Below are positions 1 through 10,980 of a DNA stretch of 64,000 nt, piece after piece. Each line of letters begins with the position of its first letter. Position 1 is the first letter of the stretch. The stretch is from Diospyros lotus (Eukaryota; Streptophyta; Magnoliopsida; Ericales; Ebenaceae): contig NC_068351.1 in the NCBI RefSeq assembly GCF_014633365.1, forward strand, positions 13,708,907-13,772,906. The letters are read 5' to 3'. The notes beneath the pieces were generated by a model. That model was not told where the DNA came from and ran no database searches. It worked only from the letters and a program-made list of their open reading frames with translations. The position numbers were made by a program, and so were the translations under genes.

Positions 1-955
1 GTTTAATTGGGTATATTTAGATAAAATAAATAAATTAAGACATAATTTCTTTTATTTTTTAATGTTAAGCCTAAAAAGTGAACTGTTGATATAAAAAGAA
101 AAGATGAATAGATTTGGTATGACATTGATGAAATTTTTGAGAGGCAATGGGATAATTGCTATTTGCCCCCTTTGGGCTGCGGGGTACTTAGCAATTTAAT
201 GAATTTTGACATTTTATTAAAAAAAAAACAAAAAAAAAAACAAATGGGTAGAATCAAGCGTGGGTCTCAAACTAGCAACCGAATCATTTAAAGTTAAAAC
301 ACTATACTTAGAGTGTGTTTGATAACATGAAAATTCTATAAAAAATGTCACGTTTGATAAATTAAATTTTATTTTTGTTATTTGACACAATATATTTTTT
401 ATGAAATTCAATTTCATGATATAATCATTTAAAGCATGTTTTGGTATATTTTCTATGAAAAATTGATTCTAAGGGAATAATTTTTATTTTTCATACAAGT
501 TAAAAAATATTTTCTTTTATAACTAAATATTATCAAATACACCCTTAATAATATTTTTTTAACATTATTTTCATGTTATAATAAAAAAATATTATTTATA
601 CTCTTTGACCTACATTTTGAGTTATACAATGTAATTAAAATGATAAAAATATTTTCATTTATGCACGCTTGTATAATTTAAAGTGTAGCTTTTAATATAT
701 AAATAACACGAACCAAAAAGAAAGAAAAAAGAAAAAAGAAAAAAAACACACAAACAATGCAACAATAGAATCATAAGAGAAAACGGGGCTAACGATAGGG
801 GATTATGGCTATTTTCCGAATCTTTAGGGTCCTAGTACAAATAAAGTAAACTTTAGGCGAGGAGATTCAACGTTTAGAAGTTCGCAGCTGCTTCGTTTCA
901 CTCTCTCAGGAGACATTTTGAAAAAAGAAGCGCGAACACAAAACGCTGAAAGAGG
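1..955. other. Upstream intergenic/promoter region
   Basis: AT-rich sequence with no convincing coding frame. It contains an A-rich tract at 219-241 and a TATA-like stretch at about 694-705, roughly 250 bp before the start codon of the first gene. That spacing would fit a promoter with a long 5' leader, but nothing else marks a transcription start. No transposon termini were recognised. Confidence 0.4.
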
Positions 956-3900
956 ATGATTTCGTGTTCAGTTTCCAAGAGATTCTCATTTTTATTGCTC
1001 CTCTCAATGGTTGTTACAACGTTGACATTAATGGCAATTGATCCTTTCGGGCGTTTGGAAGGGATTAGGATTGCGAACCATTTCTCGATGGATTCTACTG
1101 TGAACGGTTAGTGATGCTGCGAACTAGCATTAGAATTCTTTCAAGAAATGCCAATTGTATCAATTCTATCTTTACAGCCATTGTTTCTCTATCGGATCTT
1201 GCGTTTTAGGATGTTTCTGTTCTCCCGAAGTTTTACTTTCTCGTATTTTCTTTCATCAAGTAATAGCAAATATCATTCTTAGGCTACTTATTTTGTCAAT
1301 TGAATTGCACCATGAGGGAATTTCTTCACTGATGCTTTTTTGAGTGCTTAACTTGTTCCTCTTTATCTGATGCTTTTTTTTTTTTGGGTTCTAGAGCAGT
1401 TATGACTGCTAATTTTTGTTTGGCCCATTAAAAGAGCACACTAATCTGCTAATTTCTAGATGGAGATACTTCGGTTGGATTTGTTTCCTGCAAGTTAATC
1501 ACTATAAATAAAATATAATTCAGTTTTAACTAGTGAGAGTCTATTTTTATTGTTTGCTTGATTTATAGTCAAATTATTATTTCTGCTTTCTATCCATATT
1601 TAATATTGGTCTATCTGATTGCCAGGGCCAGGATCTCGCAATGCAGTGGAAGAAGCCTTTGTAAGATTTCTTGAAATGCATTTGAGAATACTAGTTCATA
1701 CAGGAAAATATCACACAAGCACGCCCACACATACACTTTTCTGGTACAGGGTAAAGAACACAAAGCAGGTAAACCATAAGTGCAGTAGGGTCATTTTCAA
1801 GTGAAGAAACTGCATCTTGAAATGTTGATAAAAGCCCCATTTGAACGAGAAAGTTAATTAGAAGGATAAAAGATGGAAAGCCGAGCTCTCTCTACCCCCT
1901 TAAGGCATGGTTCTGAAAATTTGATGTAGCATTAAGTCACGAACACTAGAATTGCCTAAGGTTGAAGACTAAAGAAGTGTGTATTCATGTTAAGGGCAGT
2001 GCTTAGAGGGTAATATAGTCAAGACAGGTTAAAAAGGAATATTTGTAATGTTTGAAGTGAAGTGGTATTTTTTGAAAAATATAGATTCATCTGATCATCT
2101 TAAAACAATAATCACCTTACTGGTACAAACTTAAGATATTATTGCTGGAAGAAGGAGAGCTTTCTCTGTCCTAAATTTTTTGGGATTAGGGGTACCTTTT
2201 TCTTGGACTGAGTGATAGAGTAATGACTTGCCCTTGAAGATTTTAGAAATTCTTGTTAGATCTTTTGCCGCATGGACTTTGTTACGTGAATAAAATAAAT
2301 TGTATGTATCTTCTCACGAAGTGTATAGTACAAACATATATATATATATGCATTTAAAAATAAATACACTAATACCCTCTTACTTATCTTATTTAACACT
2401 TCCTTTCAAGCTGGAGTATATATATTGAGCATGCCCAGGTTGGTACAAATATAATTCACATAAGACCTTTTAAGTGACTTGGTGAGTAAATAAGACAGTT
2501 AATCATTGGAACCCATATATGTTGTAATTATATCCCCCAAAAGCACATTTTCTCTAACAAAATGACAATCAATTTCAATATACTTGGTTCTCTTTTGAAG
2601 CATAAGATTAGAAGCAATATGCATTGCAACCTGCTTGTCACAAACCAATTGCATAGACTTAACCTGCGTAACTCCTAACTCTTCAATTAATTGTTTCAAC
2701 CACACTAGCTCACATATTGTTACGACCATTGACCTGTATTCAGCCTCTGCATTGGATCTGGCAACAACAGTTTGTTTCTTACTTTTTCAAGAGACTAGGT
2801 TTCCACCCAGAAATACACAGTATTCATATGTGGATGTCTTGTCACTATGTGATCCTACCCAATCAACATCTGTATATCCCACAATCTGACTGTGCCCATG
2901 ATTTTGATACTGTTGGAGAGTCCTAGTTTATGAGGAAGTCACAGAAAGCATATAAGAAGCCGATGCAGCAGATAAGCCTCCAGCAGATCAGGGAAGGAGA
3001 TAAAAATACAGATGGATAAGTTCCTAAAATCTAGGAAAAATAATAGGAGTAGATAGAAGTTTTCTTATCTTATTGTATTCTAAAATTCTGTTGTATATTA
3101 GCTCCTAAATTCTAGGATTAGATAACATAGAAACTTGTATAAGTAGGATTCCTATTTATTGAATCAATCCATCGAGTTCATTGATTAAAACTCGACTTGA
3201 ATTCTGGGTTCCCTACTCTAGGGACTGAATTTGTTCAGATACAATACACCTCGATCAATGGTAGCCTTAATATACCAAAGAATATGGATCACTACATCCC
3301 AGTGATTGTCACAAGGTGAATCCAAGAACTAACTTACCACACTCACAGTAAATGAAATATCAAGACGAGTGATTGTGAGCTAATTAAGTTTCCCAACTAG
3401 TCTACGGTAGCATCTAGGATCAGAAAGAGGCTCCCCCTGTCTCGATAACAGCCTGATATTTGGATCCATAGGGGTATCTGTAGGCTTACATCCAAGCAAT
3501 CCTGTCTCTTCTAGCATATCCAAGGCATACTTCTTTTGAGAAATATAGATGCCTTGCTTTGACCGAGCTAGCTTAATACCTAAAAAATATCTTAAAGAAC
3601 CTAGATCCTTAGTCTGAAATTGTTGGTGAAGATGTGCCTTCAATTTAGTGATACCAACATCATCATCCCCTGTAAGTACTGTATCATCAACATATACCAC
3701 TAGAACAATGTGACGGCTAGACTGGGAACGATAAAAAACAGAATGATCAGCTTCATTCTGAGTTAACCCAAACTAAAGAACAACTGAACTAAATCGACTA
3801 AACTAAGTTCGAGAAGATTGTTTTAAACCGTATAAAGATTTTCGAAGGCAACACACCAGCCTAGACTCCCCTTGAGCAACAAAGCTAGGAAGTTGCTCCA

Positions 3901-6900
3901 TATAACACCTCTTTCTGTAAATCACCACGGAGAAAGACATTTTTGATGCCCAGTTGATGAAGAGGCCAGTGAAACATAGCAACAAGGGACAAGAAAAGGT
4001 GAACAAAGGAGATCTTAGCAATAGGAGAAAATGTATCGGCATAATCAAGACAAAAAACCTAAGTGTATCCTTTGGCAACAAGACGAGCCTTAAGACGATC
4101 AATCTAGCCATCAGGGCCAACTTTAACAATGTAAACCTAGTTACAACCAATAGTAGACTTACCCTTGGGAAGAGGTACCAAGTCCCAAGTCCCGGTGGAA
4201 TGTAGGGCAGGCATTTCTTCGACCATAGCAGCCCGCCACCTTGGATGGGAAAGAGTTTTGGGAACAGATTTAGGAGGAGAAACAGAAGATAAAGAAGAAA
4301 GAAAAGCAGAATATCCAGGGGACAAAGAATCATAACTAACAAAATGGGAAATGGGATGGCGAGTACCTTTACGAAGAGCAATAGGTAAGTTAAGATCAAA
4401 AGTTGAAGGCGACGGACTAGAGGAGGAAGAATGAATCGGCATAGGGGATGAGTCAGGAGATGGCTCTCTCAGACTAGTGACTACTGTCGGTGCTGGTTGG
4501 GTCACAAGTTGTGGACGCTGTTGATAGACATGAAGATCGGGGAGATCAAGGCGAGAGGCAAAGGATGGTGGAGACGGTGAAGACGTTGGAGATGGAGATG
4601 ATGTAAGGTAAAAAAAAAAGGGACAAACAAAGGTAACCCAGTAGACACAGACTCAGAGACCTCAGATGAAGAAGGGAAATAAGGAGATGACTCAAAGAAG
4701 GTAACATCCACTGAAACAAAATATCAAGTTAATTGAGGAGAGTAGCAACGACACCCCTTTTGAAGGCAAGAATAATCCAGAAAAACACATTTGACGGAAC
4801 GAATGAATAACTTATCACCACCTGGGGCAAGATGGTGAACAAAGCACGTACTCCCAAAGATACGAGGAGGAAGTGAATATAAGTTAACCAGAGGAAAAAG
4901 AATGGAATGAGGAATCTGGTCCTTAAGGACAAAAGATGGCATGTGGTTAATTAAGTAACATGTAGTTAAGATGACATCACTCTAGTATTGAAGAGGAACA
5001 TGCATATGAAGAAAAAGTGTGCGGGCTATCTCAATTAAATGACGATTCTTGCGTTCAGCTACCCTATTTTGTTGTGGGGTTCCAGGACACGAAGATTGGT
5101 GAAGAATCCCATTGGATGCCATATAAGATCTAAAGGGGAGAGACAAATATTCAAGAGCATTATCACTACGAAGAACATAGATAGGCAAATTAAACTGTGT
5201 TCTAATTTTAGCACAAAATGTAGTGAAGACTGAAAATAACTCCGAACGCGTTTTCATTAAATATAGCCATGTAGTTCGAGAGAAATCATCAATAAATGTT
5301 ACAAAATAACGAAAACCATCTTTTGAACTAACATGACTGGGACCCCATACATCTGAATGGACTACTGAAAAAGGAGAACTAGCACGTTTATTGACTCTAC
5401 TTGAGAAAGAACTACGACTATGTTTCCCAAGTTGACAAGACTCACACTCTAAGAAAGAAATACTAGAGAGATTGGGAACCATCTTCTTGAGATTTGGAAG
5501 AGATGGGTGCCCCAGCTAACAATGGACTTGTAGTGGGGAAGTTGTCGTCGTGCACGCCACTGAAGAAGCAGGGAGAGACAGATAGTAGAGATCGTGAGAC
5601 TCAAGCCCTGTGCCAATTGTCTGTCTGGTCCTCCAATCTTGCACAAGAACAAAATCAAACAAAAAGGTTATAGAGCAATTAAGACTACGAGTCAGTTGAC
5701 TGACAGAGAGCAAATTAAAGGTACATTGTGGTAAATGTAAAACAAATGATAGTGGTAAAGTAGGAACAGGTGATGCGGTGCCAAGACCCATGACTGAGGC
5801 TTGAGAGCCATCAGCCAATGTAACAAGAGGTAGAGACTGCAAAGTTTGAACATGAGATAGGAGAGAACGATTACCAGACATGTGATTGGTGGCACCGGAG
5901 TTGAAGATCCATGGGCCAAGAGAAGATGAAGACTTAATAAAGCAGGTAGTAGGGTTACCAGTGTCAGTAAGGGATGTGACAAGTGAAGTAGCTTGTTGTG
6001 CTGCTCGGAACTGAAGAAATTGAGTATACTCCCCCTTGGAGATAATCACTGGTGAGAAATCACTGGGTGTGATAGATGCCTGACCCTTTGAAGCGCCCAC
6101 AACCATGTTAGCAATACTGGCTGCGTGAGGTAGACGACCATGTAGGCGATAGCAAGTCTCTCTAGTGTGACCAAGATGATTACTATAATACCCCAAGAGC
6201 ACAGAGAATGGTAGTATATATCGACGATAAGTAAAGAAGGAAACAACACCAGCTGGATACCTTTTGGGTTGAATGTAGGCAAAGAACTCTGAGGTTAAGC
6301 GTGCTTGAGCTGGAGAAGCTCAAGGATGGGTGACCCCCTGAGAAGTTTGCGTAGGCCCATCAGGGTAAGTTGTTCTGGTCCTTCCTATTGCTCGATGCGA
6401 GGTGTTACAGGTGGTATCAGAGTCGACCCTCTGAGCGCAGTCGTGGGGCAAACCTCAGCGAGGACGTTGAGTCCTTAAGGGGGGTGCGTGTAGGCACCTT
6501 AGGCGAATCCCACATCGGCCATGCAAAGGGGAGAGATCTAAGACCGGTTGTAAGGTCGCATGACGAGGACGTCATGTGCTCAAGTGGGGGAGAATTAATA
6601 CCCCAAGAGCTTAGAGAAGGGTAGTATATATTGAGGATAAGTAAGGAAAGAAACAACGCCAGCTTGATACTTTTTTGGGCTGAATGTAGGCAAAGAACTC
6701 CGGGGTTAAGCGTGCTTGAGCTGGGAAAGCTCAAGGATGGGTGACCCCCTGGGAAGTTCGCGTAAGCCTATCAGGGTAAGTTGTTCTAGTCCTTCCTATC
6801 ACTCGATACGGGATGTTACAATTACAATAGAAATACTTGGGTTGAGGACGACCACGATCAGTTGGGGTTGTAACAAGGGCGGAGTGATCTCCAGGTATGG

Positions 6901-9900
6901 ACATGCCATGATCAGTAGTAATAGAAGATGATCTAAGTAGCCTGGCAAATACCTCTGTCAAAGGAGGGAGAGAAACAGTGTCGAGAATTTGTGTCTTAGC
7001 TGAGTCAAGCTTCGATTGAATTCCATGAAAACTGAGGATAGTAAACATTTGATCACGTTGTTGCTGTTGTTTCTTGATATCGGTATCAAAGGGCATCGAC
7101 TCGTTAAAGTCGATAATAAAAGCTTAAAGCTTACCCAAATATGTGGTTATATCCAAATTAGCTTGCCGTAAATTGAACAAAGCACCAATCACATCATAAA
7201 TACGGGTGATGTCACTAGTATATAGCTCACGAGCCCGAGTCCATAGGGTGCTACACTCCCGAAGAGGTCAAAATATTGGCATCAAGGTCGGCTCAATGGT
7301 CTGCCACAATAAACTCAATAACTGAGCATCCACCTTTTTCCAAAGAGGTTGATCGTTCTCAGGAACAGTTGAAATAGTCTTTGACAAATGATCCTCAAGG
7401 CCATGACCAAGAAACCAAATTTTAACTGCAGATGACCAAGTAGAATAATTTTGTCCACTCAACTTCTTCGTGGTAATAACTGGTGTGCCCGAAAAATGGG
7501 GAATGGTTACAGGTGTGGACATGGTGGAGCGGCTTGTGGATGAAGAGTGAGCTGGAGATGAAGACATGATGTCGAAAGAACAACAGATCTGGAGCAGGTT
7601 GGATTGCACGACTGAAGAGAAGGAAGAACAGATTTAGAGCAACGGTAGATCTAGGCAGATTTGGGCACACAAAAGCTGAAGCTGAGAGTCACCAGATTTG
7701 AAGACTGACGGCCAAAGTTGGGGTCGCCTGAGGATGGAAGAATCTGGATAGGCGCGATGACGACGACAGAGAGATGGTCGGGTCTGGACAGGGGCGGCGA
7801 CAGTGAGGGCGAGATCTGGGGGCTGCTGGAAGAAGATGGTCGGATCTAGACAGGCATGACGAGGGCGAGATTTGGGTGCGACCGGAAGAAGATGGTCGGA
7901 TCTAGAGAAGGAGAGCCGTGATATCAAGGAAACAACCACGTGATAGGTGAAACCAGTAGCAGACGAAGTGATCAGCAGTGATGGCGACGGCAGGTGAAGC
8001 GACCGGCGGTGATGACGTCGGTTGACGGCGGCTAGGGTTAGGATAGGGTTTGGAGGGCTCTAATACCATGTTACAATAAAAAACAACAACAACAACATAT
8101 CCAGCCTTTATCCCACTATGTGAGGTCGGCTACATGAATTCTAGACTTTCATGTATTTCTGTCTTTTGTCATATCTTCATTGAGATCCATACACTTCATA
8201 TCAAGCTTTAATGTCTCTCCCAAAGTCTTCTTAGGTCTGCCTCTACCTCTTTTTTTGACCAATTGTTCCATTTCATCAACTCTCCTCACATGAGCGTCTC
8301 TTGGTCTCCTTTTCACATGACCAAACCATCTTAGTCTAGTCTCTTTCATCTTCTCCTCTATTGGCACTACTCCTACTTTATTACGAATAACTTCATTTCT
8401 AATTTTATCTTTTCTTGTATGGTCGCACATCCATCTGAACATTCTCATCTTCGCTACGCTCGTCTTTTGCTCATGCTGGTATTTAACTGTCCAACATTCT
8501 GAGCCGTACAACAAGACTGGTCTTATAGCTGTCTTATAGAATTTTCCTTTCAGTTTTAATGGAATTTTACCATCACATAACACCCCCGATACATTTCTCC
8601 ATTTTAGCCAACCTGCCTTAATTCTATGTGTGACATCCTCGTGAATTTCTCCATCTTTTTGAATCACTGATCCTAAATATCAAAAGTGGTCTTTTCTTTG
8701 TAAGATTTGGTCTTCCAATTTTATTATAACATCCTCCACTCTTGCATTCTTACTAAATTTACATTCCATACATTATGTTTTCTTTCTGCTTAATTTAAAT
8801 CCCTTAGATTCTAAATTGTTTCTCCATAACTCAAGCTTAGTGTTCACTCCTTCTTTTGTTTCATCCACCAACACTATGTCGTCTGCAAATAGCATACACC
8901 ATGGCACCTCTGTCTGAATATCTTTAGTGAGTTCATCCATTACTAAAGCAAATAAGTATGGATTTCGTGCAGAATCTTGATGCAATCCTATTGTAATTTT
9001 AAACGGTTCAGTATCCCCTTCGCATGTTCTGACCCTTGTTTCTGCACCGTGATACATGTCCTTAAGGGCTTGTATATAGGCTATTCGGACTCTTTTCTTC
9101 TCTGAAACCCTCCATAATAATACTTCTATAGGGACCCTATCATAGGCCTTTTCTAGATCTATAAACACCATATGTAGGTCCTTCTGATGATCCCGATACC
9201 TTTCCATTAGGCGCCTCATTAAGCATATAGCTTCCATTGTTGACCTACCAGGCATGAAACCAAACTGATTTTCCGAGACCTTTGTTTCTTTTCTGAGCCT
9301 CTTCTCTATTACTCTCTCCCAGAGTTTTATGGTATGGCTCATTAACTTAATTCCTCTGTAATTTTCACAGTTTTGAATATCTCATTTGTTCTTATAGATA
9401 GGGACCAAAGTACTCTTCCTCCATTCATTTGGCATCTTTTTTGATTTAAGGATCGCGTTAAATAATTTCGTTAGCCAAGAGATGCCCTCTTCTCCCATGC
9501 ATTTTCATGCTTCTATTGGTATATTATCCTGTCCCACCGTCTTATTATTTTTCATCTTTTTTAATGCTTGCTTTATTTCAGTTGAATTTATGCGTCGATA
9601 AAATGTATAGTTCACGTTATGTGAATAAAATGGCTCTGATATCATGTTATGTGAATAAAATAAACTATATGTATTCTTCCACAAATGTACAGTACAAGCA
9701 TATATATATATACATACATATATTTAAAAATAAATACACTAATACCCCTTTACTTATCTTATTTAACAGACTTATTGATTCTGATTTTTCTTTCTTTTGG
9801 CACAAGTTGAGGAATCTTAAGTGAGTTTGGGGGGGGGGGGGGGGGGGGGCGCTTCAAGTGAAGAAAGTAACTGTCTATATTTTGATAGAGGTGTGCGGGA

Positions 9901-10676
9901 TCTGTAATAGGAATACAGGGTAGACAGGGGAGCTGTCTCTACACCTTGAGGCATGATTATAAAAACATGATATGCAGTACTAGATGCTACCACCGCAATT
10001 GCTTAAGGTTGAAGAAAATAGAACAGACTGTTCATGTTTAATGCATATCAGAGTAGTTATCAATGGTGGCTCCAAATAAAGAATCTCAGTTATCTTCTAA
10101 CTGGAGTACCATTACAAGAGGAGAAGATTAGGTGATTACCTTATGACAGTAACCATTTGACCTTGCTTGTACGGACTGCATGTATGGTGTCAAAATGTGG
10201 AAGCTTTTATCTCCTTTACAACTGTTGCAACTTTGTAAAAGATGGCACAATTTAGTTGATTCTTCTTCTATCTGGAGTGCATACAAATGTTGGTGTTATA
10301 AGAGGAATGAAAATTTCAAGATTTAGTGTTTTTAAATAGAATATTTATTGTTATTCATGCATCATTAGATTTCTTATACCTAACTTGCATTTTATAGTCT
10401 GAAACCTCTCCATTTAGTCATATGCTCTTTTGTTCTTTTATTGGCACCTTGTAATTTGTTGAAAAGCAGCTTCTTGTAACAGGTGTTTTTGCTATTAAAA
10501 CCGTTTCAAAAGTTTCTGAACCTAACAAATGGCATAATTGTCTATAGTTTTGGTCCTTATCTTTCTTGTGCAATTAAATCCAGACCACCTGTCTTCTCTG
10601 ATTATCTTTATACTTACATTTCAGGAAAGATACGTAGAGTTAAAGAATCAGGTAGCAGTTTCTCCACAAACAAGGG
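956..10676 (+). CDS. Unrecognised host gene, first three exons (secretory or membrane-anchored N-terminus)
   Basis: I do not recognise this protein. Three exons join in phase: 956-1106 (ATG, 50 codons plus 1 nt), 1626-1660 (35 nt) and 10,625-10,676 (52 nt). All junctions are GT-AG (donors gttagt, gtaaga, gtaagt). The predicted N-terminus starts [20 protein letters not shown], a basic stretch followed by a hydrophobic core, which suggests a signal peptide or signal anchor. It is followed by a soluble segment containing [13 protein letters not shown] and, across the exon 2/3 junction, [14 protein letters not shown]. The second intron is about 9 kb because a copia element with three nested insertions sits in it. 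The open frame, matched phases and good donors support a real gene. A possible last exon at 19,548-19,612 is listed separately; other exons may have been missed. Function cannot be inferred from what is visible. Confidence 0.5.
1107..2274. other. Intron sequence of the first gene (5' part)
   Basis: Apart from exon 2 (1626-1660) this holds only AT-rich intronic sequence. No RNA gene, transposon end or conserved coding frame was seen. Confidence 0.4.
2280..2398 (-). repeat. 3' LTR of copia A
   Basis: 119 bp, bounded by TGTTAC and TTAACA on the plus strand, with an (AT)n tract in the middle. It pairs with 9645-9768, from which it differs at roughly a dozen positions by eye. The target duplication GACTT precedes it at 2275-2279. 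Confidence 0.9.
2499..2729 (-). pseudogene. Copia A RNase H domain fragment
   Basis: The minus-strand frame shows the end of a copia RNase H. It includes the conserved [14 protein letters not shown] segment (CD near an Asn/Lys-rich helix) and the [13 protein letters not shown] motif seen in plant copia polyproteins just before the PPT. The frame ends about 100 bp before the 3' LTR, as expected for the polyprotein C-terminus. It is separated from the RT by the solo LTR at 2911-3237 and by frame damage, so it is not expressible as part of an intact pol. Confidence 0.8.
2911..3237 (+). mobile_element. Solo copia-type LTR nested in copia A
   Basis: 327 bp beginning TGTTGGAGAG and ending GTTCA, flanked by perfect 5-bp duplications GATAC at 2906-2910 and 3238-3242. 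No internal region remains, so it is a solo LTR left by LTR-LTR recombination. It interrupts the RT/RNase H region of copia A and is therefore younger than it. Confidence 0.88.
3380..4505 (-). pseudogene. Copia A reverse transcriptase remnant
   Basis: Several minus-strand frames together give a copia RT. The upstream segment has the conserved [15 protein letters not shown] and [16 protein letters not shown] blocks. The middle has [11 protein letters not shown], the usual copia YGLKQxPR motif. The downstream segment has [13 protein letters not shown] with the catalytic YVDD box and then [19 protein letters not shown]. At least two frameshifts and in-frame stops separate the parts, so no single protein could be made. 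Order and spacing match a Ty1/copia pol, and it continues into RNase H at 2499-2729 once the nested solo LTR is ignored. Confidence 0.85.
4724..5482 (-). pseudogene. Copia A integrase remnant
   Basis: The minus-strand frame from 5482 to 4982 shows [15 protein letters not shown] (zinc-binding HHCC end), then [13 protein letters not shown] and [15 protein letters not shown] around the first catalytic Asp. Next come LRSDNALEY (second Asp) and [14 protein letters not shown] with the catalytic Glu. The frame breaks near 4982 and resumes in 4942-4724, which gives the [21 protein letters not shown] and CVFLDYS blocks typical of the copia integrase C-terminal part. It sits between the protease remnant and the RT in the copia order (PR-INT-RT-RH), which separates it from gypsy elements. 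Confidence 0.88.
5516..6183 (-). pseudogene. Copia A zinc knuckle, protease and pre-integrase remnant
   Basis: The minus-strand frame starts inside a CCHC zinc knuckle ([15 protein letters not shown]; the first two Cys lie across the Cassandra insertion). It continues to [13 protein letters not shown], the copia protease active site, where the usual DSG is here NSG, so the catalytic Asp is changed. It then gives [20 protein letters not shown] and a GAG-pre-integrase segment. The Asp-to-Asn change and the transposon splitting the knuckle mean the protease is dead. The upstream gag continues at 6831-7567. Confidence 0.82.
6274..6351 (+). promoter_or_regulatory. 5S rRNA-derived segment with internal Pol III control region (Cassandra LTR 1)
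   Basis: Contains GGTTAAGCGTGCTTG (5S box A region) and AAGGATGGGTGACC (intermediate element and start of box C) at the spacing found in plant 5S rRNA, followed by a CTG(G/A)GAAGT-like end. In Cassandra these are thought to keep a 5S-like Pol III promoter. The first third of 5S is missing, so this is not a 5S gene. Confidence 0.85.
6689..6766 (+). promoter_or_regulatory. 5S rRNA-derived segment (Cassandra LTR 2)
   Basis: The second copy of the same 5S-like block. It is closer to the 5S consensus than LTR 1 (AGAACTCCGGGGTTAAGCG, then GATGGGTGACCCCCTGGGAAG). Same limits as the first copy. Confidence 0.85.
6831..7567 (-). pseudogene. Copia A gag remnant
   Basis: The minus-strand frame from an ATG at 7567 reads a Ser/Thr-rich start, then [20 protein letters not shown] (the copia gag N-terminal motif), GLEDHLSK and [15 protein letters not shown]. 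After a frame break at about 7268 the frame 7096-6731 continues with [18 protein letters not shown] (usually a YxFLxGLN motif), [20 protein letters not shown] and a Cys pair leading into the zinc knuckle. The ORF extends upstream to a non-ATG codon, so I chose 7567. The Cassandra TRIM removes the link to the protease region. Confidence 0.8.
8074..9631 (-). mobile_element. RTE-type LINE, 5'-truncated, inserted at the PBS/5' LTR edge of copia A
   Basis: Non-LTR retrotransposon on the minus strand. Its RT is visible in 9342-8773: [28 protein letters not shown] (motif A), ITIGLHQ, and [13 protein letters not shown] with the FADD catalytic box, as in plant RTE LINEs. The C-terminal part in 8667-8149 follows after a frame break ([28 protein letters not shown]). 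The 3' end has a (GTT)n tail (8076-8096), typical of RTE. Near-identical 18-bp direct repeats flank it (8056-8073 and 9632-9649), corresponding to the copia PBS and the first LTR bases, and are best read as the target-site duplication. Confidence 0.85.
9645..9768 (-). repeat. 5' LTR of copia A
   Basis: 124 bp, TGTTAT...TTAACA on the plus strand, followed by the GACTT duplication at 9769-9773. It has a longer AT microsatellite than the 3' LTR, which accounts for the 5-bp length difference. Confidence 0.88.
9774..10624. other. Intron sequence with a poly-G run
   Basis: Host intron sequence between copia A and exon 3. The only landmark is an uninterrupted run of 21 G at 9829-9849. No coding or RNA gene seen. 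Confidence 0.5.
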
Positions 10677-10980
10677 GTAAGTTCACCTTACAGTGTGTGA
10701 CTAAACCATAAGAATTGAAAGATCGAGTTCATGCTAGTTCTTCTGTTCAGTTTATCAAGGATTGATTCCTTTTATACGCTCTGAAGGTCCCTGGTAACTG
10801 TTTCATTGCAATCATGGTTGGGATTTCACTATCTTGTTGTCACTGGAAAGCCTCTTTATGTTCTTCCTCCTTTTTCTTGCCTGTTCTTTCAGTATCTGTT
10901 TCCCTGTTCTGGCTGTCTTACAGAAAATGAAAAAAAAAAAAAAAACTCTCTTATTACATTTATGATCTCTCTTCTTTTTG

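Larger units (their letters stand above)
6184..6830 (+). mobile_element. Cassandra TRIM element (5S rRNA-bearing LTRs), complete structure
   Basis: A 647-bp non-autonomous LTR element with LTRs at 6184-6409 and 6594-6830, flanked by the perfect duplication ATTAC (6179-6183 and 6831-6835). A PBS of the initiator-tRNA-Met type (TGGTATCAGAG) starts at 6412, and a G-rich PPT lies just before the second LTR (about 6581-6593). The roughly 180-bp internal region has no coding capacity. Each LTR contains a copy of the 3' two-thirds of 5S rRNA, the diagnostic feature of Cassandra terminal-repeat retrotransposons in miniature. It is inserted precisely in the gag zinc knuckle of copia A, on the opposite strand. 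Confidence 0.93.
2280..9768 (-). mobile_element. Copia retrotransposon A, full-length but decayed, with very short LTRs
   Basis: A Ty1/copia element on the minus strand. Its ends are LTRs of 119 bp (2280-2398) and 124 bp (9645-9768), both TGTTA...TAACA on the plus strand, flanked by a perfect 5-bp target duplication GACTT (2275-2279 and 9769-9773). A purine-rich PPT lies just inside the 3' LTR (about 2399-2412), and a PBS resembling the initiator-tRNA-Met type lies beside the 5' LTR (9632-9644). Domains in minus-strand order are gag, zinc knuckle, protease/pre-integrase, integrase, RT with YVDD, and RNase H. All are broken by stops and frameshifts. Three later insertions interrupt it: a solo LTR, a Cassandra TRIM and an RTE LINE. 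It lies in intron 2 of the first host gene, opposite to the gene's direction. Confidence 0.9.

Noticed and set aside
3803..4399. A 198-codon leucine-rich minus-strand frame suggesting a membrane protein
   Set aside because: It is largely an alternative frame of the copia A RT region; only short stretches (SLYGLKQ) are real RT after a frameshift.
6274..6351. A 5S rRNA gene
   Set aside because: Only the 3' two-thirds of 5S is present, always inside an LTR with PBS/PPT context; it is the 5S-derived part of a Cassandra LTR. The same holds at 36.9, 41.9, 54.95 and 58.05 kb.
6412..6424. tRNA gene fragments at TGGTATCAGAGC sequences
   Set aside because: These are retroelement primer-binding sites complementary to the 3' end of initiator tRNA-Met, each directly beside an LTR; no cloverleaf is present.
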